Part shown: one piece after another, positions 11,106 through 22,817 of the stretch
Layout of the letters: every line of letters begins with the position of its first letter
Numbering within the stretch: the first letter of the stretch is position 1
Assembly: GCF_003597395.2 (NCBI RefSeq)
Contig: NC_133770.1
Location: 296,359,508-296,423,507, forward strand
Length of the DNA stretch: 64,000 nucleotides
Origin: Chelonoidis abingdonii
Taxonomy: Eukaryota > Chordata > Testudines > Testudinidae
Reading direction: 5' to 3'
Notes under the pieces: model-generated
Databases searched by the model: none
Seen by the model: only the letters and a program-made list of their open reading frames with translations
What the model was told of the DNA's origin: nothing
Program-made: the position numbers and the translations under genes

Positions 11106-13390
11106 AATGCAACTGGGGAAGCAGGTAAAGAGCAACATGTAGTAAATAGATTGACCTGAAGGAGACAGCAGCTTTGGGTCTTAAATACATGCTTCTGGCG
11201 AGTGGTGTACCGAGGACACATCAGATCTTCTGCACCAAATCCATCAGACTCCTAATACAATTGCAACAAGAAACCGTAAGCAAAGCTGTCAAAGCTACCT
11301 TCTCCAATCAAATATTTTGTTGTTTCCTAATAGGACAGGTTGTTTCTGGAGTGTAACTACAGCTCTTGAGATAGATTGGCAACTGTTCGTCTAATGAATG
11401 GGACTGATCCTACTCTCAGTGAAGTCAACTGGAAGACAACGGGGACAAATCTCTCCACTGCTGGCACCAGAGCATCCTGCACTGCAGCTCCTCTCATTTG
11501 TCTGCCTGACCAACTTTCAGTTTCTTTGCAAATATCAGCAGAAATGGTTCTCCTTGCTTCTGCCTCTGTATTTCTGCCTCCATCTGCTAGTATTTATTAA
11601 CATGATAGTTGTATTATTTACAGCAGTTCTGTAATGCACTTTTGGATACAGTTTGAACGAAGGATGCTATCTCAAACAGAGGTATTTTGTAACTTAACAT
11701 TTCGATTCTGGACTTAATTAGCCAATGGCAAAGTTAGAAAACTACTTTGATAACAAAGGCTGTTTTCCAGTCAAATTGCTTACATACCAAATGCTCAATT
11801 GCAAGCAATATTGGTGGACTACCTCTCCATTTCTTTGCAAATATCAGCAGAGGAAGCCAGTCTGAATGCTTCTGTAAAGAAACACAAGTTTGGCTTTTAT
11901 CTCTGAATTTTAGGGCTACATGGTAATGACTGGAGATTTCCTCAAGGAGTGCAACTCTGTTAGCTCATTGCAGCATATCTGTATCTTGTTGTTATGTGCA
12001 AGCAGTTTAATAAAACATTGCTACAGCAACAGTAAAGCCAGGCCAGAGAGCACTGAGCATCCCCCGAACAACCTTATTTCAGCCCATTTAAAGTCCAAAA
12101 GAGGTTTAGACCATGGCCTATCAAATCTTGACACAAAATAGATGTTTTCATCAAATGTTGCAATGGTATCAATACGTCCCATGGTAGTGAATAACTGGCA
12201 GGTACGATATGTCATGGGTAAGATTCACTGGCTATAAAGAGTTTGTATTCTGGCTGTGGGCCACGTTCAGATCTCAGTTACGCTGGGAAAAATGTGAATT
12301 AACTCCAGTGAAGTCAATATAGTCATCTCCAGATTTCCATCAGTGTCACTAAGTGCTGATCCTGCGTTTTTAGAAGTATTGTACTTGGTGAATTAGAAAA
12401 ATAAACTTTGCATCCTGGGTAGTGATAAGTCAATCCTCTCATCAATAAAGCGTGTCCAATGCTCTAAGTGATCCTAGTGATCGGTTTTATTTATGAAAGC
12501 TGGAGAATTTAAATTGAACCTCCTCACCACTGCGGATAGGGATGATGAGTGGCAAATGAAATTAATGTTGACAGAGCTAAAGGAATGCATGCTGGGTGCA
12601 ACCATCATAACGCAATGGAGAGCGAACAGAACTGAACTAAGATGATGGGGAGGAAAACTTTGGAGCAGACTTTGAAGTAAATAACAGGACACTGGGGCAA
12701 ATTCCACGCTCCATCGACTTCAGTGAGAAAAGGATTTGGTCCAGTTTGGGGAAGGAAAAAGAAAAAGGCCACACAGATGTCTAGATCAAAGACAAGCATA
12801 AACATCGAAGGGTAAATTCTACACCAGTGCAGCAGGCATTGCATGGTGTAAGCAAGAGAAGAATTTGGCCCCTTCAATGAAGCTACGATAAGAAGGATGC
12901 CTTTCCAAATCGGCAACAAGAGCACTGCTAAGGGTAAACTGAGGGGGATTTTATCTGCTAAACCTATGGTCAGGGTTCTTCCCAACAACACTATCATCTC
13001 AAGGACAAGTGGCACCTTCATTTTTTATGATGCCCTAGCTGCCTGGGCTGCAATCCACCTTGCTAGGCAAAACACAGAACCCTGAACTCATGACATGCCT
13101 GGGAGATAAAAAATATAGCCAGAGAGCACACTTTAAAGTATATTTATTTGTAATTTTTAAATCTACATATAGAGAGTTTAATTCTGCTGCCATTGAAGTC
13201 AAAGCTCCCCATGACCTTAATAGGAACAGGATCAAATCCATATTCTACTAGTGTTTTTTGAACCCTTGATTACTCTCATTGACTAGCTAAGAATTGTCCC
13301 GATCCTACTCTTTTTGTTACTCTGCCTTCCACAGCCCTCACCCAACCCAGCCCTGCCCTTTGTCTCAGCCACATAGTCTGTCCTATCTTT
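11106..13390. other. Mostly unassigned; faint ancient repeat remnants
   Basis: No gene is visible. Phrases built on 'GACTTCAGTG..' and 'AAGTCAATATAG' at 11400-11450, 12295-12330, 12700-12740 and 13190-13235 recall the palindromic sauropsid repeat seen better at 20969-21051. These fragments are too decayed to delimit. A frame at 12605-13021 (minus, 138 codons) has no recognisable domain. Confidence 0.35.
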
Positions 13391-13394
13391 TAGA

Positions 13395-13520
13395 TTATAA
13401 TATCTTTGGGGCAGGGATTGCAATTTTCTACATGTTTGTGTGGGCCTAGAACAGTGGGGTCCTGGCCTAGTTGGCTTCTAGGTGCTCCCACAATAGAAGT
13501 GATAAAAATCATAATTAATA
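13395..13520 (+). repeat. 3' tail of an old MIR/L3-type SINE or LINE
   Basis: The motifs CTTTGGGGCAGGGATTG, CCTAGAACAGTGGGGTCCTGG, CTTCTAGGTGCTCCC and a terminal AATCATAATTAATA run follow the order of the tails at 5480 and 18955. No head is visible. Confidence 0.45.
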
Positions 13521-13786
13521 CTGAATTTAGATCTTAAACTGAACTCTTGTGTAGTCATTTACACCTGGCAAAAGCAGGTGCAAAGAGGTCAGGTGATACA
13601 GGAATGATGATCTGGAGGATGGTGGGTGAGGAGAGAAGCCTGTATTCTGAAGCAGCCCTGTTCGGTTGCTCTTCCCCAGTGGGTGGGGCAGTGACAATAA
13701 AGCATGGGTGGGGTTAAAAGACCTGGAGTGGCTGTAGCCAGTGACTGAGGTTGGAAAGGACTCAAAGGGGACCATCCCATGACACT

Positions 13787-14575
13787 ACAGAATCATAGAA
13801 TAGAATCACAGAATATCAGGGTTGGAAGGGACCTCAGGAGGTCATCTAGTCCAACCCCCTGCTCAAAGCAGGACCAATTCCCAACTAAATCATCCCAGCC
13901 AGGGCTTTGTCAAGCCTGACCTTAAAAACCTCTAAGGAAGGAGATTCCACCACCTCTCTAGGTAACCCATCCCAGTGCTTCACCACTCTCCTAGTGAAAA
14001 AGTTTTTCCTAATATCCAACCTGAACCTCCCTCACTGCAACTTGAGACCATTACTCCTTGTTCTGTCACCTAAAACCACTGAGAACAGTCTAGATCCATC
14101 CTCTTTGGAACCCCGTTTCAGGTAGTTGAAAGCAGCTACCAAATCCCCCCTCATTCTTTTCTGCAGACGAAATAATCCCAGTTCTCTCAGTCTCTCCTCA
14201 TAAGTCATGTGCTCCAGCCCCCTAATCATTTTTGTTGCCCTCCGCTGGACTTTTTCCATTTTTCCACATTCTTCTTGTAGTGTGGGGCCCAAAACTGGAC
14301 ATAGTACTCCAGATGAGGCCTCACCAATGATCACGTCCCTCGATTTGCTAGCAATGCCCCTACTTATACAGCCCAAAATGCTGTTAGCCTTCTTGACAAC
14401 AAGAGCACACTGTCGACTCATATCCAGCTTCTTGTTCACTGTAACCCCTAGGTCCTTTTCTGCAGAACTTCTGCTAGCCATTCGGTCCCTAGTCTGTAAC
14501 AGTGCATGGGATTCTTCCATTCTAAATGCAGGACTCTGCACTTGTCCTTGCTGAATCTCATCTTGCTAGAGTGAT
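13787..14575 (-). mobile_element. CR1 LINE 3' end, 5'-truncated, relatively well preserved
   Basis: The 3' end sits at the low-coordinate side (AGAATCATAGAATAGAATCATAG..., then GGGTTGGAAGGGACCTCAGG and AGTCCAACCCCCTGCTC), which is the sauropsid CR1 3' end read in reverse. The coding part is the C-terminal part of ORF2 at 14032-14541. The copy ends at about 14575 by 5' truncation. Confidence 0.85.
14032..14541 (-). pseudogene. C-terminal fragment of CR1 reverse transcriptase ORF2
   Basis: An uninterrupted stretch of about 169 codons covers the C-terminal (thumb and connection) part of the CR1 ORF2 protein. Family landmarks in order are SAEKDLGVTVNKKLDMSRQC (residues 25-44), KANSILGCISRGIASKSRD, then MEKVQRRATKMIRGLEHMTYEERLRELG and KRMRGDLVAAFNYLKRG. 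The catalytic palm (FADD box) and the endonuclease lie upstream and are lost by truncation, so it cannot be active. The open frame suggests a younger copy than the others in the window. The methionine used as the start is internal to the family protein, not a real start. Confidence 0.8.
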
Positions 14576-14852
14576 GTAGGCCTCTGGTACTCCATTATCA
14601 GTCACTGAAAACAGTTATTGGCAGGCAGCATTTAAACAATTTGGATCATCCTACCAGTTATCCAACACACATTCTCTGAGCAAGCCTCTTTTACTGTCAG
14701 AATATAACTACATAATGCAAATTGTACAAGGGAAAAAAAATCAATAAAGCCCTTTGGCAGTACTTACAGAAGGGTGGATAAATGTAGGGAGGGGGCAGGA
14801 ATTATAAACTTTGTGATAACACCTCAATAAGTGTTTTTTAACAAGCACATGG

Positions 14853-15424
14853 TGTGACAGGGTCAGGCCAGATGACTACAGGAGAGTGAGAGAAGGCAGA
14901 TATATTAGCACCAGGTTAAGTAGGTCCCCTTTCCCTGGGTAAGGTAACAGGGAAGGTTCCAGAACAATCAGGAGCTTTCTTGAAACAATTAAGGCAGGTA
15001 GGCTAATCAGGGCATCTGGGTTTAAAAAGGAGCTCACTTCAGTTTGTGGTGTGCGTGTGAAGAGCTGGGAGCAAGAAGCACAAGGAGCTAAGAGTGAGAG
15101 GCTGAGCTGCTGGAGGATTGAGGAGTACAAGCGTTATCAGACACCAGGAGGAAGGTCCTGTGGTGAGGACAAAGAAGGTGTTTGGAGGAGGCCATGGGGA
15201 AGTAGCCCAGGGAGCTGTAAATGTCATGCAGCTGTTATAGGAGACACTATAGACAGCTGCAATCCACAGGGCCCTGGGCTGAAACCTGGACTAGAAGGCA
15301 GGCCCGGGTTCCCCTCAAACCTCCCAACTCCTGATCAAACACAGAAGGAGTTGACCCGGACTGTGGCGAGCAAATCCAGCAATAAGAGCAGGACCCACCA
15401 GGGTAGAGGAGGAACTTTGTCACA
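14853..15424 (+). mobile_element. Solo LTR with 4 bp TSD (ATGG)
   Basis: The element begins TGTGACAGGG and ends CTTTGTCACA, so it has the TG..CA ends and short inverted termini of an LTR. ATGG is duplicated at 14849-14852 and 15425-15428. A TATA-like TTTAAAAAGG lies at 15021-15030. A minus-strand relative is at 35688-36342. No internal retroelement region follows, so this is a solo LTR. A 4 bp TSD fits ERV1-like or some Gypsy elements; I cannot choose. A 145-codon frame at 15051-15488 is without a domain. Confidence 0.75.
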
Positions 15425-16640
15425 ATGGAAACAGGAGAGACCTGAGATACTGCAGAGTATATTAGTAGTGAAATATGTGAAGTACTAGAGGAAATTGGAA
15501 GTGGGAAAATATTTGCTATTTGGCATCTGACAATGCCAATAAAATGAAAGCAGCATGAGATGTCATAATGGACAAATATCCATGTATTACTACAGTAAGA
15601 TGTGCCTCCCATGGCCTAAACCTGCTGCTTAATGATTTCATGAAGTTGGGCACACTGGAAGCGATCTATGAAAGAGCAAAGAAAAGTTATAAAATGTGTG
15701 AAAACTACTCATATTGTAGCTGCAGTCTTTAAGAAGAAGCAGGAAGAAACTCATGCTAAGAATAAAATGGTAACACAAACTTTCCAGCAAATCAAGATGG
15801 GGAACTGTAGTGATGTCATTTAAAGGTTTGTTAAAAAAACAAAGATCTTCCAGAAACGGTGCTAACTGAAGATCTTAAAGGAGTTAAAAGTGTCTGACTC
15901 ACTGTACTTGCTGATGATATCGTTTGGATTCACCTGCAGAACGCTGAAGATTCTTCAGCCAACTGCTTCTGCAGTCACTGTATCTGAATCAGACAAAGCA
16001 CTTTCGTCAGACATTCCTCAACTTACAGCCAAGAGAAAGTCAACTGTTTTTGACAATCTAAGTGCATCTCCACCCACCAGCCAGGAAGAAGTAAAAGTGA
16101 AGTACTTTACTGGTAGACAGGAAGAATTTTGCTGCAAACCAATACATGATGTTGCAAACCTCTTAGATCCAAGGTTCTAAGGGAATAATGTTAGTGATAA
16201 TAGCAGTGTTTATTTGACTGGATTACTAATCAAACAACACACTTAGGACTAGATGTTGGAAAAATACTTTCAAATGTTGCCAAATAGAGACACTCTTTTG
16301 GTATTCGGTCCAGGTGCGCAGTCTGGGAATCTGCCAAGCATATTGCTCCTACAAGATAGTGGCAAGGCCTTTATACAATACAACCTCCGACTCCTCTTGC
16401 TTCTCTTCTGCTTCCGATTCCTCCATCTTCTGCAGCATGTGAAAGAAACTGGTTGATGTTTGGAAATAAATATACACACAAAATCAAGAAACAGGCTTGA
16501 GGACTTGAGGAGCTCGTTTCCATTCGTGCAAATCTTCAGTTTAATGAAGTACGTGAAAATCACAGCGAAAGTTCAGAATCAGAAGTTGTGGTTCTTTCAG
16601 ACACACATTTCTGATTTGAGAAGTCACAAGGGAAAACTTG
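15425..16640 (+). pseudogene. Broken hAT-superfamily transposase gene
   Basis: This is a decayed gene for a hAT transposase, a DNA-cutting enzyme that moves hAT elements. Reading across several frames one sees a CASHGLNLL-like segment around 15600-15625 (here CLPWPKP in a shifted frame), an IHDVANLLDPRF segment at about 16143-16178, and the C-terminal dimerisation signature: residues SSAACERNWLMFGNKYTHK at about 16426-16480, followed in another frame by NRLEDLR. Many stops and frameshifts are present, and the N-terminal zinc finger and first catalytic segment are not found. It starts immediately after the solo LTR, so the LTR may have inserted into the older element. Its 3' flank to about 17400 is AT-rich. 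Confidence 0.7.
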
Positions 16641-17400
16641 AGTTGTGCTACCATTCCCAAGATTATATTAGTAACTAAACTGTTTAAGTTATACTTGTTT
16701 ATCAGATGGCTAGTTTTGCCTACAATTAGGACATTTACTCTATATATGCTAGTGTACTATTAAAAAGCCTGATGTTTACTATAAACTTTGTCTATATACT
16801 CAAATTTACAGTTGGGTCCTTAATATTGTGCTGTATTAACTACAGTATAATGAGTATATGTAGGAATGTTCATTTTCCAAGCTTTTGTCTCTAGAAACAT
16901 GAGTTTCTCCTGTATTTGCATTATAACATAAGGTCTCTATTTACATACTATTTCTGAGATGGATAGATATAATGTTCCTTTTTGTTTCCAAGTCAACAAT
17001 ATTGATGATTTCTGTTTTCGACATTTTAATTTTCCCCCCGTTTGAGAAAGATGTCAACAGGCAAAAAAGAAAAAACAGAAAAAGTACACTTACGTACTTA
17101 GTGTGCAGCTCCATCTCTACTACTAGGTATGTTTGTCATTATTCAGAAGTAAAGTATTTATACTTATTTATTTCAGAAATATACCGAAGAGTACATTCTA
17201 CCTTCTGACTACATAATACATATACCTAATGCATTTTTCATTCTCAAAGAAGTAAATAAAGTTTAGTTTCAATAAGTAACTACTGTAGATATTTCAGTTT
17301 TCCCCCAAATTTCCATATTTTCCCAAAAAAACAGAAGAAAACTGGGTTTCTTCCATGCCTTCAAAATTTCTAGAAATTTTACATTTCTAAAGTGGCAGAG
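16641..17400. other. AT-rich flank, perhaps 3' part of the hAT element
   Basis: Low GC with runs of TTTTCCCCCC (17030) and TTTTCCCAAAAAAACAG (17320). No terminal inverted repeat could be identified. No gene is seen. Confidence 0.3.
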
Positions 17401-18590
17401 CACATCACCTCATGGCGTGGTGTGACAGTAGAGGCACCCTGCCCTCAGTTGCTTCCTGGTTCTCCCACTAATTCATTCATAGCCCAGAGTGCTTAAAATA
17501 ACATTCCCCTTTTAGAGGATACCATTAACTTGGGTTTGAATACAGACTAGGAGTGGCTGGGTCATTACACATACTGAATCTATTTCCCCATGTTAACTAT
17601 CCTCACATCTTCTTGTCAGCTGTCTAAAATGGGCCATCTTGATTATCACTACAAAAGTTTTTGTTTTCTCCTGCTGATAATAGCAACAGAACAGGGTATC
17701 CGGCTCTTGCAAAGAGATGGAACCAGAAGAGGGAGCATCCCTTCCCCATGCTCAGATACCCATGCGCAGCCCTGCACCCCAAGCAGCTTCTCATCCTAGT
17801 GTGCAGACAAGCCCCCTTTCAAGTGCTATTCCTGGGCAATAATTGCAATGGCTCGAGCCAGAGGCATGCAAGTGCAAAGCAGCAGCCATTTTGTGAGCCG
17901 CCTGCCTTTTTGCTTGGTTGGGTGCAGTTAAGCATTGTGGCTAGCCAGGCTAAAACAAAATGGCATTCGTTAGGCTGCTTTCCCACACTCCCTTGGCCAG
18001 CCTGCTCTTCTCATACACCCTTCCACTCCGAGTGGCCATTTCAGCAGAGTAAATCGCAATCCAAGGTAAGCCATTACCAGCTGTGCCCGCCCAGCGTTCC
18101 CTCGCACACAATAACCAGGAAAACGGGCAAATGACAGCAAAGAGGCTTTAACCAGCAATGCAAAACCCGACTTGTTGAGTAATCCCAGCTTGGCTCCTGA
18201 GGTTTTGTCTCAAGCTTCATACAAAAATTCATGGAAAAGGACAAACTCCATTATTGATGAGCTACCAGAAAGGCATTAAACATTTATGTAAAATAGATCT
18301 CCTGCAGAGACTCAAATAGATCTTTCTTAAAATTATTCTTCCTTCCAGCTAGTAAGAGGCAGGTTATTCCCCACTCTCACATGCCTTATCTGCATCAAAG
18401 AAGCATGCTGGATATGGTCTAGTGGGACAGCCTTTTTTCTTGCTTTTAAGAGCTCACCCTGCTTCAAGGTTGGTGGCCTTATGAAGAGAGATCAGAAAGC
18501 TATCACTTTGGGAACCATTTTAATGCCAAACTGTCTACTGCATTTTTAAAAGCCCTGTGAGGGTTGGTTTCTTAATAATAAAAAAAAATA
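17401..18590. other. No recognised feature
   Basis: The frame at 17661-18134 (157 codons) has no domain and no conserved look. The stretch may be unique DNA or repeats too decayed for recognition. Confidence 0.35.
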
Positions 18591-18599
18591 ATAATTGGA

Positions 18600-18765
18600 G
18601 ATATACCAATCTCCTAGAACTGGAAGGGACCTTGAAAGGTCATTGAGTGCAGGCCCCTGCCTTCACTAGGCAGGACCAAGTACTGATTTTTGCCCCAGAT
18701 CTTTAGGTGGTCCCCTCTGACAACCCTGGGTTTAGCAGGCCAATGCTCTTTAGCTGCTGTTGTGA
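18600..18765 (-). repeat. tRNA-Lys-like SINE (Cry I/tortoise Pol III type), degraded
   Basis: On the minus strand the tRNA-related part reads AGCATTGGCCTGCTAAACCCAGGG followed by a damaged B box. The other end carries AACTGGAAGGGACCTTGAAAGG and GGCCCCTGCCTTCACTAGGCAGG, a CR1-like tail. This tRNA-plus-CR1-tail structure is the diagnosis. The A box is largely lost. A better copy is at 41871-42012. Confidence 0.6.
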
Positions 18766-18954
18766 GTTTTACACAGTTGGGCTATTGCTGTAAAACATGA
18801 ATGCTCTGTCTAGAGGTCATATTCACCCCACTGTTCTCAAATGAAGACAGGACGTGAGTCCCACTATGGAAAAAATCGAGAACCACTGTTGCACAGTTAT
18901 GTGATAGAGGAGAGTGCTGCCCTTTGTAAAAGGAAATGACATGAGTTTGTGAGG

Positions 18955-19045
18955 TCTTTGGGAGGGGGCTGTCTTTTTGTTCTGTGTTGTACAGCTCCAG
19001 GCACAATGGAGGCCTGGTCTACAGAACAAATAAATAATAATAATT
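18955..19045 (+). repeat. 3' tail of an old MIR/L3-type element
   Basis: GGTCTTTGGGAGGGGGCTGTCTTTTTGTTCTGTG, TACAGCTCCAGGCACAATGGAGGCC and the terminal AAATAAATAATAATAAT follow the same order as at 13395 and 5480. The expected CTAGGCGCTAC segment is missing. Confidence 0.5.
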
Positions 19046-19049
19046 CTCT

Positions 19050-20960
19050 TTCCAAACACATACACCCTAATCCTGAGAGCGGTTCAAATACTTGGAACTC
19101 TTATTGACTTCAAGGGAAGTTGTGGATTCTCAGCATTTCTTGGGGGAGGAGGCAGGGGGCTATAACAAACCCCAGCCCTTAGGAATCTATGCCAGAAGGA
19201 GAAGTGTTCCCTGTCCAGGAAGTGCAGAATCACCCTTGGGCTCCAGTACTGAGACAGGTCAGGCAAGGTTCACCTACGAGAGGAAACAGCACACAAACAG
19301 AACTATAGGTGATATCTATGGCCCTACATGCAAAGTGAGGTCAGAACTAAAAGGAGAAACATGTAGGAGAAGTGAGTGGAACCTTGTGTTAATTGGAACA
19401 CCCTGGCCTAACTTTGCCATCAGACACACCCATTTTACTCCCAATTTGGTCAGTAGGAATCATGCATGAATGCGGATGCATGCCAGATACAGCCCCTGGT
19501 GGTCCCTCAGTTCCAAAGGGGAGCTCTCAACCTCCCTGCAATGGCAAGGCCCAGTCTTGGGCCCTGAACAAAGGCAGCAGCCCAGGTGTGACTCCAAAAC
19601 TCCCTACTGCCTTCCCAAGTCCAATTCCTCACCTGAGGCAAATGGAAGAGAAGTCAAGCCACAGCGTCTGAGATTCTTGCATCTCAGTCAAAGCAGGGTC
19701 ACTTATGCAGGCAGCAGAAACAAAACAAGAGGTCCACACTTTTCCCTTCAAAGGTGTCTTGAAAGTACTTTCCAAGCTGGAACAAACACAGCATTCTTGC
19801 AAATAAAATAAAATAAGATTTTAAAAAGCAAACCACAAAAATCTCTTCCATCACATTCCCAAACTACCACCTCACTCCCAGTACCATGCCAGCTTCCTTA
19901 AGCAGGTTTCAGGTGGGGTAACCAGTGGCAACTATTTCCCGACTGCATCTATTAACTTTTGCTCTCTGCGGCCAGGGCCCAGAAATAGATGGTATATGTC
20001 CATACCAGCACCTCTCTGAAGGGGAAGCCAAGCTCAAGGAGCTCAGAGACCTGTTTTGAACATCTGCTGGGAGTGGCATGGCATTTTGGTGACTCGTGTG
20101 GGCGGATCTCATTTTGTGGGCAGAGCTTGGATGAGTACCACCTCCTTTCCCACCCTCACTCCAATATTATCTCCTGACTGGTGCACGGCCACATGCAGGC
20201 AGCACCAGAAAGAAGAGGAAGTGTAGAAGAAGGCGTAAAAACAGGAGTGGGAGAGGGAGGAGCAAGTAGTGGTTAGGCATAGAGAGGAGGGAGTGAATGT
20301 GATATTAGGAGGAAAGAGAGCAGAGATATTGACAAGTGGAGTTATGCAGAGTTATGCAGCGCCCTAGCGGTCAGGACTAGAAAACTGAATTTGATGCAAA
20401 AAGCGAGAGTCCAAGTTGACCTTATGTGTCTTCTTGACCTTGTTAACTTTGAGCAAACCCTCAGCAGTCTGGGATAGTTTCCTTATTTTAAATCGTTAAT
20501 GTGAAGCCAAATCAAAATACATTCTAAGCATGCAATGAAAAACCTTTTATTGTGCCAAGAACGGACTGCGCACCAGGCACTCTAAATTCCCAGTCTAAAT
20601 ATACAGGTTCATAAATCTTGTGCATGAAATAAAAACAAGAGGAAGGACACTGATTTATTATATGTTTATAGGCATGCTTAGGTGTTACTCAAAGTAATAA
20701 TAATTGTGTCCTCCACGCTCCATGCATTTGACTTGGATTTGCGGTTCTCTCGCTTACAGTAAGTGTAAGGCCAATGTGTAATGTTGCTGAATCAGCAATG
20801 TCTCCTCTACAATTTAGCTTATACCTCGTTTCCCATTATCCCCTCCCTGCAAGGTCTCTAAAGAGAAAGCAGTCTCCCTGAAATTTTCCATGCAGCATCT
20901 CGTCCCAGGATAGAGATTTTTCCAAAAAGTATGGTGAAAGTCAGGAGAGGCAGTCTAAAG
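19050..20960. other. No recognised gene or repeat
   Basis: Short frames occur (for example 19092-19469, 125 codons) but none has a known domain. This is a candidate for unique DNA. Confidence 0.35.
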
Positions 20961-20964
20961 GTAT

Positions 20965-21055
20965 GGGGTCAGATCATCAGCTGATGTAAATTGGCTTAGC
21001 TCCACTGAAGTCTGTGAAGCTACATTGATTTACACCAAATGAGGATCAGGCTCTG
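20965..21055. repeat. Ancient palindromic repeat
   Basis: The arm GATCATCAGCTGATGTAAATTGGCTTAGCTCC pairs imperfectly with GAAGCTACATTGATTTACACCAAATGAGGATC, around ACTGAAGTCT. This is an interspersed palindrome I recall as common in birds and reptiles. It behaves like a MITE-type hairpin but has no proven transposase. Confidence 0.5.
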
Positions 21056-21116
21056 TGGTATTCGAAAGCTGACTTGTCCTTGACTTTTGCAAATTTAGTG
21101 CGATTGAAGCTAGCTG

Positions 21117-21175
21117 GGGTATGTCTACATGAGCTGCAGTCACACCCCGTGGCTACAGTGTAGACAGACCCTTAG
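21117..21175. mobile_element. Mini inverted-repeat element, GTCTACA group
   Basis: The ends GGGTATGTCTACATGAGCTG and CTACAGTGTAGACAGACCC are reverse complements with few mismatches and enclose almost no interior. It is likely a deletion derivative of the group seen at 2426 and 44000. Confidence 0.5.
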
Positions 21176-21656
21176 ATGCTAAGCGAGGCTGAAGGTCCAC
21201 CTGAATACGAACTCTCCTGGACATCTACATACTTCTCTCTACCAGGCTTGAGATACGAGGTCAGTTGTGTAGTCTCTCTGTCCTTTCTGATTATTACCAA
21301 CTGCTAGGCTCTTTCGGCCCAGTAGGTAGTACAATATTGTAATCCATTCTCTTGCACGGCTCTTCTGAGGCTTTTTATATCCTTCTGGGCTGACTCCTGA
21401 TATGAGGCGATGAAACCTTTGCAGAAAGGGCTAAAGTTATTAGCACAGCAGGAGGTAAACTCCAAAAGTCCATCAGCAGGAGCTGTGTTTCTCTCAACTG
21501 GTCTAGAAATGCCATTCTGTCTCATTCTGAAACTGAGGGAAATGAAGCACTATTCTCTCATTATCTGCAAATTTAGAGGTAAGGAAAAAGCTGTTACATT
21601 AATATCCTAGAAGATACTAAAGGGCTCTGTCGCAGGGTGACTGGATACTGGGTACT

Positions 21657-22185
21657 TAAGAACATAAGAACGGCCCCACTGTGTCAGACTAATGGTCTAG
21701 CTAGCCCGGTATCCTGTCTTCCGACAGTGGCCAATGCCAAGTGCTTCAGAGGGAATGAACAGAACAGGTAATCACTGAGTGATCCATCCCATGTTGTCCA
21801 TTCCCAGCTTCTGGCAAACAGAGTCTAGGAATACTTCATAGCATGATTTTGCATCCCTGCCCATCCTGGCTAATAGCCATTGATGGACCTATCCTCAGTG
21901 AACTTATCTAGTTCTTTTTTGAACCCTGTTATACTCTTGCTCTTCACAACATCCTCTGGCAAAGAATTCTACATGTTGACTGTGGATTGTGTGAAGAAAT
22001 ACTTCCTTTTGTTTGTTTAAAACCAGCTGCCTCTTAATTTCATTTGGGGACTCCTAGTTTTTGTGTTACGAGAAGGTATAAATAACACTTCCTTATTTAT
22101 TTCCTTCACACTAGTCATGATTTTACAGACTTCTATCATATCTCCCCTTAGTTGTCTTTTTTCCTTACCATTGTCAGGGGCAGAG
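21657..22185 (-). mobile_element. CR1 LINE 3' end (second subfamily)
   Basis: The 3' end is at the low-coordinate side (TTAAGAACATAAGAACGGCC, then ATCCTGTCTTCCGACAGTGGCC). The remainder follows CR1 order up to TCTATCATATCTCCCCTTAGTTG. It differs in tail type from 13787. No coding frame is intact. Confidence 0.75.
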
Positions 22186-22535
22186 AACACTGCCCACACC
22201 TAGGCTTTACTTAGCTCTTTGGATCCCCCCATTGGAGGGGCAAGGCTTACCCAGAAATAATAACCTGAGGGCAGGGGTGAAATCAAACACTTATGGGCTA
22301 CGTGGTGGGCATTAAAATGAATGAATCTTGGAGCAGTGTCCACACTGCCATGGCTTGAGAACAGAGAGATAAAGGACTGACTAGGTTAGGAAGGCTGATC
22401 TATTGTCTCCCTCAGTGGAGATGAATCCTCCGTATTGCCCCCTATTCCATTCATTGATAGGGAACTGTAGTGTCTAGGGCCATTAGTCTGGTGGTTAGTC
22501 TTTCATCAGCACTGAATTCACATTAAAGTGTACAC

Positions 22536-22809
22536 CAATGGTCCCCAACCTTTCCGTCTGGCAGGCGCCAGACGAAGGATTGTGGTGGCGGTTGAGCATC
22601 CCCCAAAATGCTGCCAAAATTCAACGGCATTTCAGCAGTGACGCCTCTGGATGACCCTGCTTGTCAGCGGCAAGTGGGGTCATCCAGAGGCGTCGCCACT
22701 GAATTTCGGCGGCATTTCGGCAGACACTCGACCACCGGCCAGGACGCGGGTGCATTTAGATGCCACCGCAGGCACCATGGCGCACAGGGGCACTGTGTTG
22801 GGGACCCCG
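22536..22809. mobile_element. Short hAT element with palindromic 8 bp TSD
   Basis: The ends CAATGGTCCCCAAC and GTTGGGGACCCCG are inverted repeats. The flanks are GTGTACAC at 22528-22535 and 22810-22817, an exact 8 bp duplication that is itself a palindrome. Inside, about 22609-22665 (AAAATTCAACGGCATTTCAGC, GCCTCTGGATGACCC) pairs with 22678-22730 (GGGTCATCCAGAGGCGTCG, AATTTCGGCGGCATTTCGGC) as a long hairpin. No transposase is encoded. It is 274 bp long. Confidence 0.8.
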
Positions 22810-22817
22810 GTGTACAC

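Noticed and set aside
12605..13021. 138-codon minus frame with hydrophobic stretches
   Set aside because: No known domain, no splice context, and frames of this length arise by chance in 64 kb of six-frame translation.
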